From assembly GCA_011033025.1 (NCBI GenBank), contig WFMF01000106.1, positions 1 to 64,000 of the forward strand: a stretch of 64,000 nucleotides of DNA, written 5' to 3'. Every line of letters starts with the position of its first letter. The stretch's first letter is position 1. The position numbers and the translations under genes are program-made. Shown here piece after piece: positions 47,512 through 56,541 of the stretch. The stretch comes from Beroe forskalii (lineage: Eukaryota; Ctenophora; Nuda; Beroida; Beroidae). The notes beneath the pieces are model-generated. The model saw nothing but the letters and a program-made list of their open reading frames with translations. It did not search any database and was not told the origin of the DNA.

Positions 47512-47990
47512 TCATACACCATACACCATACGCAATCCATACACAAACCATACACAAACCATACATAAACCATACACAAACCATACACAAACCATACACA
47601 TTACGCAAACCATACACACCATACACAAACCATACGCAAACCATACACATTACGCAAACCATACACACCATACACAAACCATACGCAAACCATACACAAA
47701 CCATACACACCATACACAAACCATACGCAAACCATACACACACCATACACACCATTGACCATACAAAAACCATACACACCACACGCAAACCATACAAACC
47801 ATACACAAACCATACACACACCATACGCAAACCATACACACACCATACACACCATACACAAACCATACGCAAACCATATACAAACCATACACAAACCATA
47901 CACACCATACACAAATCATACACAAACCATACACACCATACGCAAACCATACACAAACCATATACAAACCATACACACCATACGCAAGCC
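47512..47990 (-). repeat. 11-bp array; GU-rich on CELF transcript
   Basis: About 45 units of AACCATACACA/CCATACGCAAA. On the transcribed (minus) strand it reads UUUGUGUAUGG and UUUGCGUAUGG for nearly 480 nt, a long GU-rich tract in the intron following the exon at 49166-49293. Frames in both directions are artefacts. Confidence 0.9.
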
Positions 47991-47999
47991 TCAACAATA

Positions 48000-49045
48000 A
48001 CCATTAACCAATAACATTCAAATGAGCAGGTTTAGTCTATAATCCCTGTGAAATCACTGCTTTATGGGCAATGGTTACCAATAAAACTAGACACGTTCTA
48101 GAACTATTCTAACTAACTGGGGGGTAGCATAAGAACATGAGGCAAGAAAGGTAATACACGGGGGGTATGAGAATACGACTTTGAGAATGAGAATACGACT
48201 GCAGCTTTCAGAGCTCGGTCTGAAAGCTGTTAGTGTGTGTAAGTCACTGTTACGCGCGAGTGAGTGTTGACACTTGGGGCAATAATAAGCCCTGATGAGG
48301 GAGGGTTAATTGGAGTGTTGCTAAGCTACCATTGGAGTGTTGCTAAGCTATCATTGGAGTGTTGCTAAGCTACCGTTCTCTGGAATGCGCGGAGTTGACG
48401 TAGTAGCGCGGTGAGGGGCGACTTCAGAAAACACAGTCAAGAGAACTTTAGGGCTGGGGGTTAAACTTAATCACTCGGTCAGATGGTTGGCACACTTATT
48501 AACAATCGCACTGATCCGTTATGTGTGAAAATTGAATGCACAGAAAATATTAAAATGAAGTATTCGGTAAACAAGCCAAAAAAACCGTTTTAATCCGACA
48601 TACTTATGTCCATGCTGGTTTGCGTGTTTGGGCACAATACAAACGTTTGACTGGCAAATGACTCGTATAACGCAGGAGGCCACTGATCCTCTTAGGACAC
48701 TAGGTCTAGGAAAATACTAGGTCTAGTAAAACACTATGACTAGGTCTAGAAAAGCACTGAGTCTAGAGGGAAACACTGGGTCTAAGAAGACAGGAGGTCT
48801 AGGAAAACACAGACAATACAGCCTCTTTTAGGAGTATTCAAGAGAAACCAAGGAACAAAGAAGCAGAACTTCCAGAGTCAGGAATACTAGCCTAGGAATT
48901 AAACGGGGCTTTTACCATAGCAATGAAATCTAACATTGCAATATAAAAGGGGAAAACTCAAAAAATAAGATAAAACACTTATTGTCGAAAGAGAAACTTA
49001 GACAAAGCAATAATAGGGAAAAAATCTTATGATTTAAATGTGACG
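48000..49045. other. CELF intron, no gene seen
   Basis: Contains three GGAGTGTTGCTAAGCTACCA-type repeats (48310-48375) and several TAGGTCTAG(G/A)AAA repeats (48700-48800). Confidence 0.5.
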
Positions 49046-49165
49046 GTTGATAGATTTCCAACTACTAACACACAGAAGAACAAACACACAGAAGAACAAA
49101 CACACAGACAAACACACAGAAAAACGTACAAACATAAGAACAAACATACAAACAAACGCACAAAC
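49046..49165 (-). promoter_or_regulatory. UGUUUGU-rich tract at the donor of the CELF RRM2 exon
   Basis: Directly after the exon end, the transcript strand reads G|GUUUGUGCGUUUGUUUGU, then AUGUUUGUUCUUAUGUUUG, then repeated UGUGUGUUUGU for about 110 nt. UGUUUGUUUGU is the GU-rich element bound by CELF1, and the splice donor lies within the tract. A CELF protein binding here could block or promote use of this exon in its own mRNA. The motif is seen; autoregulation is inference. Confidence 0.5.
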
Positions 49166-49293
49166 CTTTGCTGGTTCCGTCTGGGTTCCTGAGAATAGTG
49201 AGCTCCTCTATAGAACCGAAGGGTAGGAACATTCCCGCAGGTCATCTTCTTTCATAGTCTTCGAGAGCATCCCGATAAAGAGCTTCCTCTCTT
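49166..49293 (-). CDS. CELF-like protein, RRM2 first-part exon, with 1-nt frameshift
   Basis: Acceptor CCCTTTTCAG, donor AAAG|GTTTGTG. It encodes (E)ERKLFIGMLSKTMKEDDLRE, then, only if one base is restored, MFLPFGSIEELTILRNPDGTSK. KLFIGML is RNP-2 of CELF RRM2 (family consensus RKLFVGML). As written, one nucleotide is missing at CGGGAATGTTCC (about 49230): the frame passes to SYPSVL and a stop. Length also shows it: 128 bp is found where 129 fits both neighbouring phases. The rest of the exon is perfectly conserved, so a sequencing indel is more likely than a dead gene. Confidence 0.8.
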
Positions 49294-49309
49294 CTGAAAA
49301 GGGAGGGTT

Positions 49310-49605
49310 TGAGTACATGCCCTTATAAGGACATATGAGGACAGCGCCCATAATATAATTCCCTTTTAAGGACATATGAGGAGAGTGCCCTTATAAGGAC
49401 ATATGAGGACAGTGCTCTTATAAGGACATTATACAATGCTCTTATATGGACATAATACAATGCCCATATAAGGACACATGAGGACAGTGCCCTTATAAGG
49501 ACATTATACAGTGCTCTGATAAGGACATATGAGGTAAGTGCCCTTACAAGGACGTAAAGACATTGCCCTTATAAGGACACTGCCCATATAAGGACACTGA
49601 AGGGG
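49310..49605. repeat. 27-bp minisatellite (CCCTTATAAGGACATATGAG)
   Basis: About eleven degenerate units of CCCTTATAAGGACATATGAG plus GACAGTG, ending some 15 bp from the pyrimidine tract of the exon at 49166-49293. Confidence 0.85.
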
Positions 49606-50449
49606 GATTAGGTTAGAGTGCAGCCCTTATATCGCATACTTTATCAGCGTGTCTTACAGGCTGCAGATGGTTGCCACTTATTAAGAGCTTACGAAATCAC
49701 TGAGTCCCGTACCATGTGCTGATTCCAATTTTACAGCTTATCTCGGGGAAGATAAATCAAGGGGTGGGCTCGGGAATACCTTACAAGGCTAATTCAATCT
49801 GTTATCATGTTGAAATTAAAAGTGCAATCGACGCAACCCTATTAGTTAGAACAGAAGTAAACCTTCCGGACCGGGAATGATATCACGAAATATTTCATTA
49901 TTTCTGGGGCCTGATATTACCTATAACGAGTTATGATTTATGTGAAGTATTTGATCCTGGTTTCATTTGATTATGGCTTTAACATCAGAAGAAATGATTG
50001 AAATTCATCGTTTTTAAGTTTTCTATCATGAAAATTGTGAAATATGATTTACAAATATTTCTGTTGGAACTGCAAGTGGGGAATCATTTGGTCGGGTCCA
50101 GAAGAACTGACAAGATTATGATATTGAAGTCTAAATAATTTTGGAATTACATCAAAGAATAAAATCGTCAGTAATTGAGCAATTGTCTTCCATAATCTCA
50201 TTTACTTTCAAAATCAACATGGTGAATAACAGCGGTAGCTCATGCAGGAATATGGAACTGGAAAATTTCAACACAGATTCAGCCATTAATTGATTGGTTA
50301 CTCAATTGAAATTGATAGAATTTCAGATATCAATTGAATGATTGGGTTGATAGGTCGACACAAGGGTATTGCGTGGGGCGTTATTGAGTGATTTGTAACA
50401 CTGGTCGATAGTGGCTAATGTTCTTTAGCCTTTTCCATTCTCCACTATA

Positions 50450-50838
50450 ATCTACCTCCGACCCCGTATTTACCCTCTACCCCTCTTCCCCCCACTGGCC
50501 ACTATTTACCCCCCCTATTTTCCCTTCCCCTCTCTATTTACCCCTCCCCAGTATTTACCTCTGTGAGGCCGGTGACTAGGTAGCTTCCCCCTTTATTGCG
50601 CCCCCCTATTTACCCCTAACCCCACTATTTACCCTCCCGGCCTCCCCCCGCCCCCCAGTATTTCTTCTTCCCCTTCTTTTTATCCCTACCCCCACTATTT
50701 TCCCTTTCCCCGTCTATTTACCCCTAACCCCCACTATTTTCCCCCCTCAGTATTTACCCCTTGCCCCCCGTCTATTTACCCCTAACCCCACTATTTACCC
50801 CTAACCCCACTATTTACCCCTTCCTCCCTTCTATTTAC
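50450..50838 (-). repeat. C-rich repeats; donor-like GGTAAATAG on the transcript strand
   Basis: On the transcript strand the array reads GGGGTAAATAGTGGGGTTAG in varied spacing. The donor of the candidate exon beside it is GAG|GTAAATAG, the same word. Within the array, at about 50561-50590, a fragment of the exon itself recurs (AGCTACCTAGTCACCGGCC, then CACAGAG|GTAAATA). Confidence 0.75.
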
Positions 50839-50884
50839 CTCCTGTGGGGCCGGTGACTAGGTAGCTGGGCGCGTAGGTGGACAT
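50839..50884 (-). CDS. Candidate first coding exon of CELF-like transcript
   Basis: From an ATG at 50884 the frame reads MSTYAPSYLVTGPTG plus one G before the donor GAG|GTAAATAG. The spare G joins AA of the exon at 49293 to give Glu, so the protein would run ...GPTGEERKLFIGML. The sequence just before the ATG (GTGTGTTCGTATCTGTGTTT) looks like a leader. A cluster of CACGTG sites lies 110-170 bp upstream. This would give a CELF isoform starting shortly before RRM2. The phase match has a one-in-three chance of being accidental and no homologue is known to me. Confidence 0.4.
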
Positions 50885-50994
50885 GGTACAAGAAACACAG
50901 ATACGAACACACAAATACACGAACACACAATCAAACGGAGAAGTGCACAGCGGAAAGGGTTTTTGTTCCAACCATCGGCTGCAGGCAAGGCCAG

Positions 50995-51050
50995 GTCACG
51001 TGCACAGTAAAAACGCGCACGTGACCAGGTCACGTGTTCATGTCACGTGA
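50995..51050. promoter_or_regulatory. Four CACGTG E-boxes in 53 bp
   Basis: CACGTG occurs at 50997, 51018, 51031 and 51044, three of them next to GACC/GGTC words; the last is TGTCACGTGACC. They lie upstream of the candidate first exon (50839-50884). bHLH-Zip factors bind such sites. A promoter role is inferred from position. Confidence 0.45.
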
Positions 51051-51059
51051 CCTGGTTAG

Positions 51060-52463
51060 AGCTGGGGTTGTTATCTTATCCCGTCACCAGAGCCTCACAT
51101 GGTCGGAGATAAGGTAATTGCACTGCTACAGTGCACCTCATTCAAAGTTCCCGCGAGTGTAATACAAGTTACCAAGCCGGCCTGGGAATTCAATTTCATC
51201 CGGTTCCCATGGCAACACATGGTTTTTTAAAGTTCCTCCGGTGGCTTGCCTCCCCAAATCAGATCAGAGGCAGCAGGCGCTTATCTGGAGAGATAAAGTG
51301 TATCGAATATCACGGGGTACACATCTAGCATGCCGCTCTCTGATTGGCTAAACCGACCAAGAAACTGTCACGTGACCAGCATGCTGTTCTCTCATTGGTC
51401 ACTCCATCGCTCGCAGCAACCAGGTGATTTGCTTTTAACCCGCTAATTTCACTTCCACTTCACGGAGTAAAGCTTGATAAGGGACCGGTGCAGTGACAGC
51501 TGTTTACAAGCAGAGATTGGGGCTGATACTCTGATACAGGTGTTTTAGGGGTTCCCTAAAACAGCTTAAAACCAAGGATTTAATGAACCTCCCGTTCTCT
51601 TGTTACCATGGAAACAGATAACGATGACGTCACACACCCGGATTCAGTGACGAATCTGCCTATCAGGATACAGTAACAGGAGATAAACCTTCCCAGCGGT
51701 ATGATAAACTAGGTAACAAGAGACAAGCCTAGACATGATTCAGTGGCACGCGCTATGTAACTGGAGAGAACGTTTTGTTAGAGCCCGTGATTTGGAGGCC
51801 AAGGAACGGCACACGCTCAGTTTAACCAGGGCTTAGAAAGGGTTTGATGCACTATAAACGGAAGAGCATACTTTGAATCACCTCATGTCACATGTCAGAG
51901 GTCAATTCTAGTTGACGTATACACTCGCTGGTGTTATCGTATTATTTGCTTGGAAATCCAACACTTGCCACTGAACTCAATTGGTGGGAAGTACCACTTC
52001 TGCTGTAAGGGTTGCTGTTATCAGCTGGTTTAAGTGGATTAAGTGGTCCACCTGACGTGGAAAACGGAAAGCTTTACTCCGCAAATAACAGCAGATTAAA
52101 ACGTGACGTGTTGAGTAGGCCCACGCACCGATTCCTGGGCACCCCGGATATTTAGACGGCTTTTCCAGCCAATGACAGGAAGGAGTGTAGTCAAGCCAGG
52201 TTTAGGAGGGGTAATTCTCACTTGACATGCCCGAGAATAAAATTATTTCATTTTAAGGAATAAGAAGAGTATCAGAAAGTCCTTGCTAAATCATGAGGGA
52301 TTGTACAAAATGAGGTGCTCATGCCCTGAGCACAAGTGAACAAAGTTCAAACTGGAGTAATTAATAGTAGGTAGAGTACAAACAGAGGTACAAACCAAGT
52401 ACAAACCAAGTACAAACTGGATTAATTGAGAGCATAATAAGTACAACTTACAAACAACACACC
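51060..52463. other. Non-coding stretch
   Basis: I searched the minus strand here for CELF RRM1 and found none. Short features: GATTGGCTAAACC and TCATTGGTCAC boxes with a CACGTG (51340-51400), and GU-rich sequence on the minus strand near 52370-52470 (TTGGTTTGTACTTGGTTTGT). Confidence 0.5.
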
Positions 52464-53333
52464 TACAAACAGAATTACGTGATCGTACAGGGTTTTCAAG
52501 GGTTGTCAAGGGTTGTCAAGGGTCGTTAAGGGTTGCAGAGGGTTGTCAAGCGTTGTCAAGGGTTGCAGAGGGTTGTCAAGGGTTGCAGAGGGTTGTCAAG
52601 GGTTGTCAAGGGTCGTCAAGGGTTGTCAAGGGTTGCAGAGGGTTGTCAAGCGTTGTCAAGGGTTGCAGAGGGTTGTCAAGGGTTGCAGAGGGTTGTCAAG
52701 GGTTGCAGAGGGTTGTCAAGGGTTGTCAAGGGTTGTCAAGGGTTGTCAAGGGTTGTCAAGGGTAGTCAAGGGTTGCAGAGGGTTGTCAAGGGTTGTCAAG
52801 GGTTGTCAAGGGTTGTCAAGGGTTGCAGAGGGTTGTCAAGGGTTGCAGAGGGTTGTCAAGGGTTGTCAAGGGTTGCAGAGGGTTGTCAAGGGTTTTCAAG
52901 GGTTGTCAAGGGTTGCAGAGGGTTGTCAAGGGTTTTAAAAGGTTGCAGAGGGTTGTCAAGGGTTGTCAAGGGTTGTCAAGGGTTGCAGAGGGTTGTCAAG
53001 GGTTGCAGAGGGTTGCAGGGGGTTGTCAAGGGTTGCAGAGGGTTGTCAAGGGTTGCAGAGGGTTACAGAGGGTTGTCAAGGGTTGCAGAGGGTTGTCAAG
53101 GTTTGCAGAGGGTTGCAGAGGGTTGTCAAGGGTTGTCAAGGGTTGCAGAGGGTTGTCAAGGGTTGCAGAGGGTTGTCAAGGGTTGTCAAGGGTTGCAGAG
53201 GGTTGTCAAGGGTTGTCAAGGGTTGTCAAGGGTTGTCAAGGGTTGCAGAGGGTTGTCAAGGGTTGTCAAGGGTTGTCAAGTTATTCTTGATTGGATGGAA
53301 TAAAGAGTCAATCAAAGTGTACAGGATTAAACA
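52464..53333. repeat. 10-bp two-unit minisatellite locus (copy 1)
   Basis: Flanked by ACAAACAGAATTACGTGATC at the left and TTATTCTTGATTGGATGGAA at the right. The array (52490-53280) is made almost wholly of two 10-mers, GGTTGTCAAG and GGTTGCAGAG, in irregular order; the second is only rarely followed by itself. All frames are open by virtue of the unit and are not genes. The same locus recurs at 58616-59300. Confidence 0.95.
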
Positions 53334-53687
53334 GGATTAAACAAATTATGATCAAATTACAATCGTAATGTCTGATCCCTATATAAAAGAAACGTTAAAA
53401 TTATATCAAGGTGATCAATTTAAAACAAACGTAAATGAGTAAAAGTGAAACAAATTTTAAAAAAATGATAATGACGCAAAAATTTAAGTGAAAAACAACA
53501 TCTAGACTCTAAATTAACAAGGCAACGTCACACTCAGATAAAAAACGTACAATAACCCAATTAACTAATAAAGTGAATCAAAATTAAAAGTAATAAGTTA
53601 GACATATAAAGCAAACACAAATCATTCAAAAAATGCTCAAAGAATTTACACTGAAGAAAAGCCTTAAAAAGTCCATTAGTTCATCAG
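53334..53687. other. A-rich non-coding DNA
   Basis: Very A-rich on the plus strand; no gene or clear repeat. Confidence 0.5.
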
Positions 53688-53782
53688 GGGGCTGGCAAGC
53701 CCCCCGCGGCGGTTTGCGAGCCCGAGGGCCCGAAGGGCCCGAGGGCGAGCTTTGGACGGCGAACCTAACAGTGCGAGGGCCG

Positions 53783-53955
53783 CGCTTTTCATTATCATAG
53801 GCCGCGCTTTTCATTATCATAGGCCGCGCTTTTCATTATCACAGGCCGCGCTTTTCATTATCTTAGGCCGCGCTTTTCATTATCATAGGCCGCGCTTTTC
53901 ATTATCATAGGCCGCGCTTTTCATTATCATAGGCCGCGCTTTTCATTATAGCATT
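53783..53955 (+). repeat. 22-bp repeats at the 5' end of the ORF1-only element
   Basis: Eight near-perfect units of GGCCGCGCTTTTCATTATCA plus TA. Tandem 5' monomers act as promoters in some LINEs (mouse L1); a promoter role here is only an analogy. Confidence 0.85.
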
Positions 53956-54046
53956 CGCAACGAATTTTGTTCTCTGTTATCAGCACTCGTTATCGCAACT
54001 TGCATGCTACACAGCCTTGCTGTGCTGCTGAATTGTACACATCGCC

Positions 54047-54901
54047 ATGTACAATAAAGAATACTCAATGCACTCTGTACTGGAGATGGAGCGAGATTTA
54101 GAGAAATCATTGCTGGAGATCATGAAAGTGAAGCAGTTGGGGGAACTGAGCCAGACAGTTTTGAAACAGGCAAACAAAGACACGGTTATTAAGCTTGTTA
54201 ATGTCCTCACAAGTTCATTGAAACGTAGTGGTGAGCTGCTACGTGCTGCTGGGGCTGATGTTGACCAATTACAGGCAGATCAGATAAAGCTTCAGAAAGA
54301 TTTGCTGGCAGAAAAAGAGGAGAGTGTGCAGAGCAAAGACAAAGAGCTGAAGGAGATGAAGAAGACTGTGACCAAGGAAATGAAGAGCTGGGCCGACGTC
54401 GTCAGCAAGAATGTGAAGAACGCAGATATCACTCCCAGCGTGATAAAGGAAGCGGTGAAGTCTGCTGTTGAAGAGGACAGAGGAGAAGAGGATAGGTCTC
54501 ACAACGTCATGGTGTACGGGTTGGAGGAAAAAGATCGCGGGAACGAGCAAAATCTGCAGCTTCGTACTTTGTTAAAGGAGCTGGATTCTTGCATTGACTT
54601 GGATAAGGTCACGTATGCAAGGATTGGAGCGGTCAAGGAGGGCAGCGTGAGACCCGTCCGGGTAACGTTTGAGAAGAAGGACTTTGTACCTTGGGTTCTT
54701 TCACGAAGCCGGGTACTCAAGGACAGTGATCAATTCCCCTCTGTGTTTCTGGGACCTGACCGCAGTGTGGAGGAGCGACAAGCTCACAGGAAACTGGTGG
54801 AGGAGATGAAGAAGAAACGTCTGGAGATCCCTGATAGGGTATTCTTCATCAGACAGGGTTCTGTCTGTTCTAAACCACGACATACAGACGATCAGGACTG
54901 A
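54047..54901 (+). CDS. LINE ORF1-type RNA-binding protein (coiled coil plus RRM-like)
   Basis: 284 residues, intact. Residues 15-115 are charged and helical (LEMERDLEKSLLEIMKV; ADQIKLQKDLLAEKEESVQ), likely a coiled coil for trimer formation. Residues 150-215 look like a non-canonical RRM: NVMVYGLEE (153-161) and RPVRVTFE (202-209). Residues 232-260 (SVFLGPDRSVEERQAHRKL) match the C-terminal block of CR1/L2-type ORF1 proteins, in which 'D.S.EER..H..L..E.K' is frequent. Such proteins bind the element's RNA and act as chaperones during target-primed reverse transcription. Codon frame and length are undamaged, suggesting recent insertion. The first of several possible ATGs was taken. Confidence 0.7.
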   Translation: MYNKEYSMHSVLEMERDLEKSLLEIMKVKQLGELSQTVLKQANKDTVIKLVNVLTSSLKRSGELLRAAGADVDQLQADQIKLQKDLLAEKEESVQSKDKELKEMKKTVTKEMKSWADVVSKNVKNADITPSVIKEAVKSAVEEDRGEEDRSHNVMVYGLEEKDRGNEQNLQLRTLLKELDSCIDLDKVTYARIGAVKEGSVRPVRVTFEKKDFVPWVLSRSRVLKDSDQFPSVFLGPDRSVEERQAHRKLVEEMKKKRLEIPDRVFFIRQGSVCSKPRHTDDQD

Positions 54902-56541
54902 TGATGCGTTACAGGCGTACTTGGTTTAATCTTTGTTTTTTTTTGGTGTGGCGTTGTAACTTTGATTAAGTTTTGAGCAAGTCTTTTGCTATTTGCTATT
55001 TATGGATACACGTGCAGATAGCCGCATTTTGGAAAAGACGCAACTTTTGTCTTAATGTGCTTGCATACAGGAATTAACTTTTTCTCGCGGCATAATTTGA
55101 CAATGAGGAGATTTTGATTGTTATTTGTACTCTGTATATGTTCATTACCTTCCGCCCATAAAAGAGGCAAACCCCCACGGGGGTTTTTCAATCAATCAAT
55201 CAATCAGGGCCGAAGGCCCGAGCTGCGAGCCCGAGGACCCGAAGGGTCCGAGGGCGAGCATTGGACGGCGATTCTAACGAGAGAAATCTCATGTATTTCC
55301 CCACATTTCACGAAGAAATTTGGGCAATTTCCCGATATTGGATTTCCACCAAAATCGATACGTCGCTTCTTTGAGGGTCAAAGGCGCAACTGTCAAAATT
55401 TCAGATCAATTGGATAAAAATGACCAAGTTATAACAACTTATTCACACCGAAATCGTACACGCGATGCGTACGCATCGCTGCGCTTGCCAGCCCCCAACT
55501 ATATGTTTTCATGGATTCGATTTCGCCGAATTTCAAAAAAATTTACGGTACGTTCCCGACGATCAAATCAATTGAAAATTGAGTTTCCGCGCCTTCGCTG
55601 TGCGCGCGCTCGGAGTTTAAAATTTGAGATCAATTCGTTCAGAAATGGCTGAGTTATAACTACTTGATATCGCCAAAATTGAGGGTGTTCTTGTTAAAAA
55701 GGGTTACGACGCTGAACATATAGGAGAGATGACGCTTTTCGTGCAAGAAGTATACCCTATTTAAACGGCCATATCTCGGGAACGGTAAAAGATACAGAGC
55801 TCATCGACCCAGCGTTGGAAAGAAGAAGGATAGAACTTGCAAAAAATGCCCTTAAAAACTATTTTACGTCACGATTATGACGTCATAATGACGTCACAAA
55901 ACTAAGAATTTCACATGTCGATTTTCCAAAAAAAGGCGTTTTTCAACGCAATTTTTCGGTATGAAGCTTTCGAGATAGGAAAAAATGCTCCTCCTAGCGT
56001 GGAAAGGAAATTTAATGTACTTTTCAAAAATGTGGTTGAAAAGTTCTAAGCTCACCAGCATCATTGAGATATATGCGATTGTTTGAAACACTTTGACACG
56101 AAAAAAATCCCAAAAAATGGCAAAACTTGTGAAGCTAGTGGAGAGAGAACGGGACAACCCCAGAACTTCATCTTTGGATATGTTGTCGGTCATAGTCCCA
56201 ATTGTGTTAATGAATGGGTCTCAGATAGCTTATCTAATTTTATGACGTAATTGTGACGTCATCAGTAATGCTAGGTAACGCGAATTTTTACGCGCGATTT
56301 GACGCCAAATTTCAATATCTGGGCACAGAAAAAGGGTGATATTTTTTCCCAAAACCAAAAAGGATTTGGTTGTGATGGTCCGCGGCGGTTTTAAGGCGTT
56401 CTTTACTGTAAAACCCATGATATGAGAAAGAACGCGACGTTTAAAACTGCCGCAACGGCACTTTCTTGATGCATTAAAGTTACGTGAATGCTGTATATCA
56501 TTGTAAAGAAGAGTCTCAATTCTGGTGATTTTGGCAATAAT

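Larger units (their letters stand above)
16093..50884 (-). other. CELF/Bruno-like gene span (exon map)
   Basis: In transcript order the recognised exons are 50884-50839 (candidate start), 49293-49166 (RRM2 first part), 31063-30984 or 23258-23179 (RRM2 second part, duplicated), 22457-22311 (end of RRM2 and linker), 20505-20421, 17342-17214 and 16908-16093. All junction phases agree: 1, 1, 0, 0, 1, 1 at successive exon ends. The RRM2 C-terminal block GASSPLVVKFADTEKDK resembles the CELF3/4/5/6 subfamily. CELF proteins bind U/GU-rich RNA and control splicing, translation and decay. RRM1 and RRM3, present in known CELFs, were not found; RRM1 may lie in an unrecognised stretch or outside the window. 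Confidence 0.75.
53783..55205 (+). mobile_element. ORF1-only non-LTR retrotransposon insertion
   Basis: A 1.42-kb insertion flanked by the 7-bp direct repeat AGGGCCG (53776-53782, 55206-55212), at a place where the related copy near 28850 is uninterrupted. In order: eight 22-bp repeats; a leader; an intact 284-codon ORF1-type gene; a 300-bp 3' part ending in a hairpin (AAACCCCCACGGGGGTTTTT) and a (CAAT)4 tail. Hairpin plus short-repeat tail is the usual 3' end of CR1/L2-type LINEs. There is no reverse transcriptase, so it must have been mobilised in trans, like the mammalian HAL1 'half-L1' elements. Confidence 0.7.
53688..56495. mobile_element. Long non-coding repeat (copy 2, inverted), split by a LINE-like insertion
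   Basis: 53688-53782 and 55206-56495 together are the inverse of 27640-28945: TCAGGGGGCTGGCAAGCC, the GGGCCCGAAGGGCCCGAGGG repeats, then the TGACGTCA-rich body and one arm of the palindrome (AACGCGACGTTTAAAACTGC). The match stops at about 56495, where sequence leading into the reverse transcriptase begins. The interruption has a 7-bp duplication. Confidence 0.65.

Noticed and set aside
47512..47990. Telomere-like repeat
   Set aside because: The 11-bp unit does not match TTAGGG and lies within an intron; only the tandem form is similar.
47483..48014. Frames of 172-173 codons on both strands
   Set aside because: 11-bp CCATACACAAA array; both strands are open over the same span.
52513..53340. 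Plus-strand frames up to 256 codons (RVVKGCQGL peptides), and the same at 58665-59307
   Set aside because: Products of the 10-bp minisatellite, open in all three frames.
54269..54883. Minus-strand frames opposite the ORF1-type gene
   Set aside because: Shadows of the plus-strand coding frame, which has the recognisable motifs.
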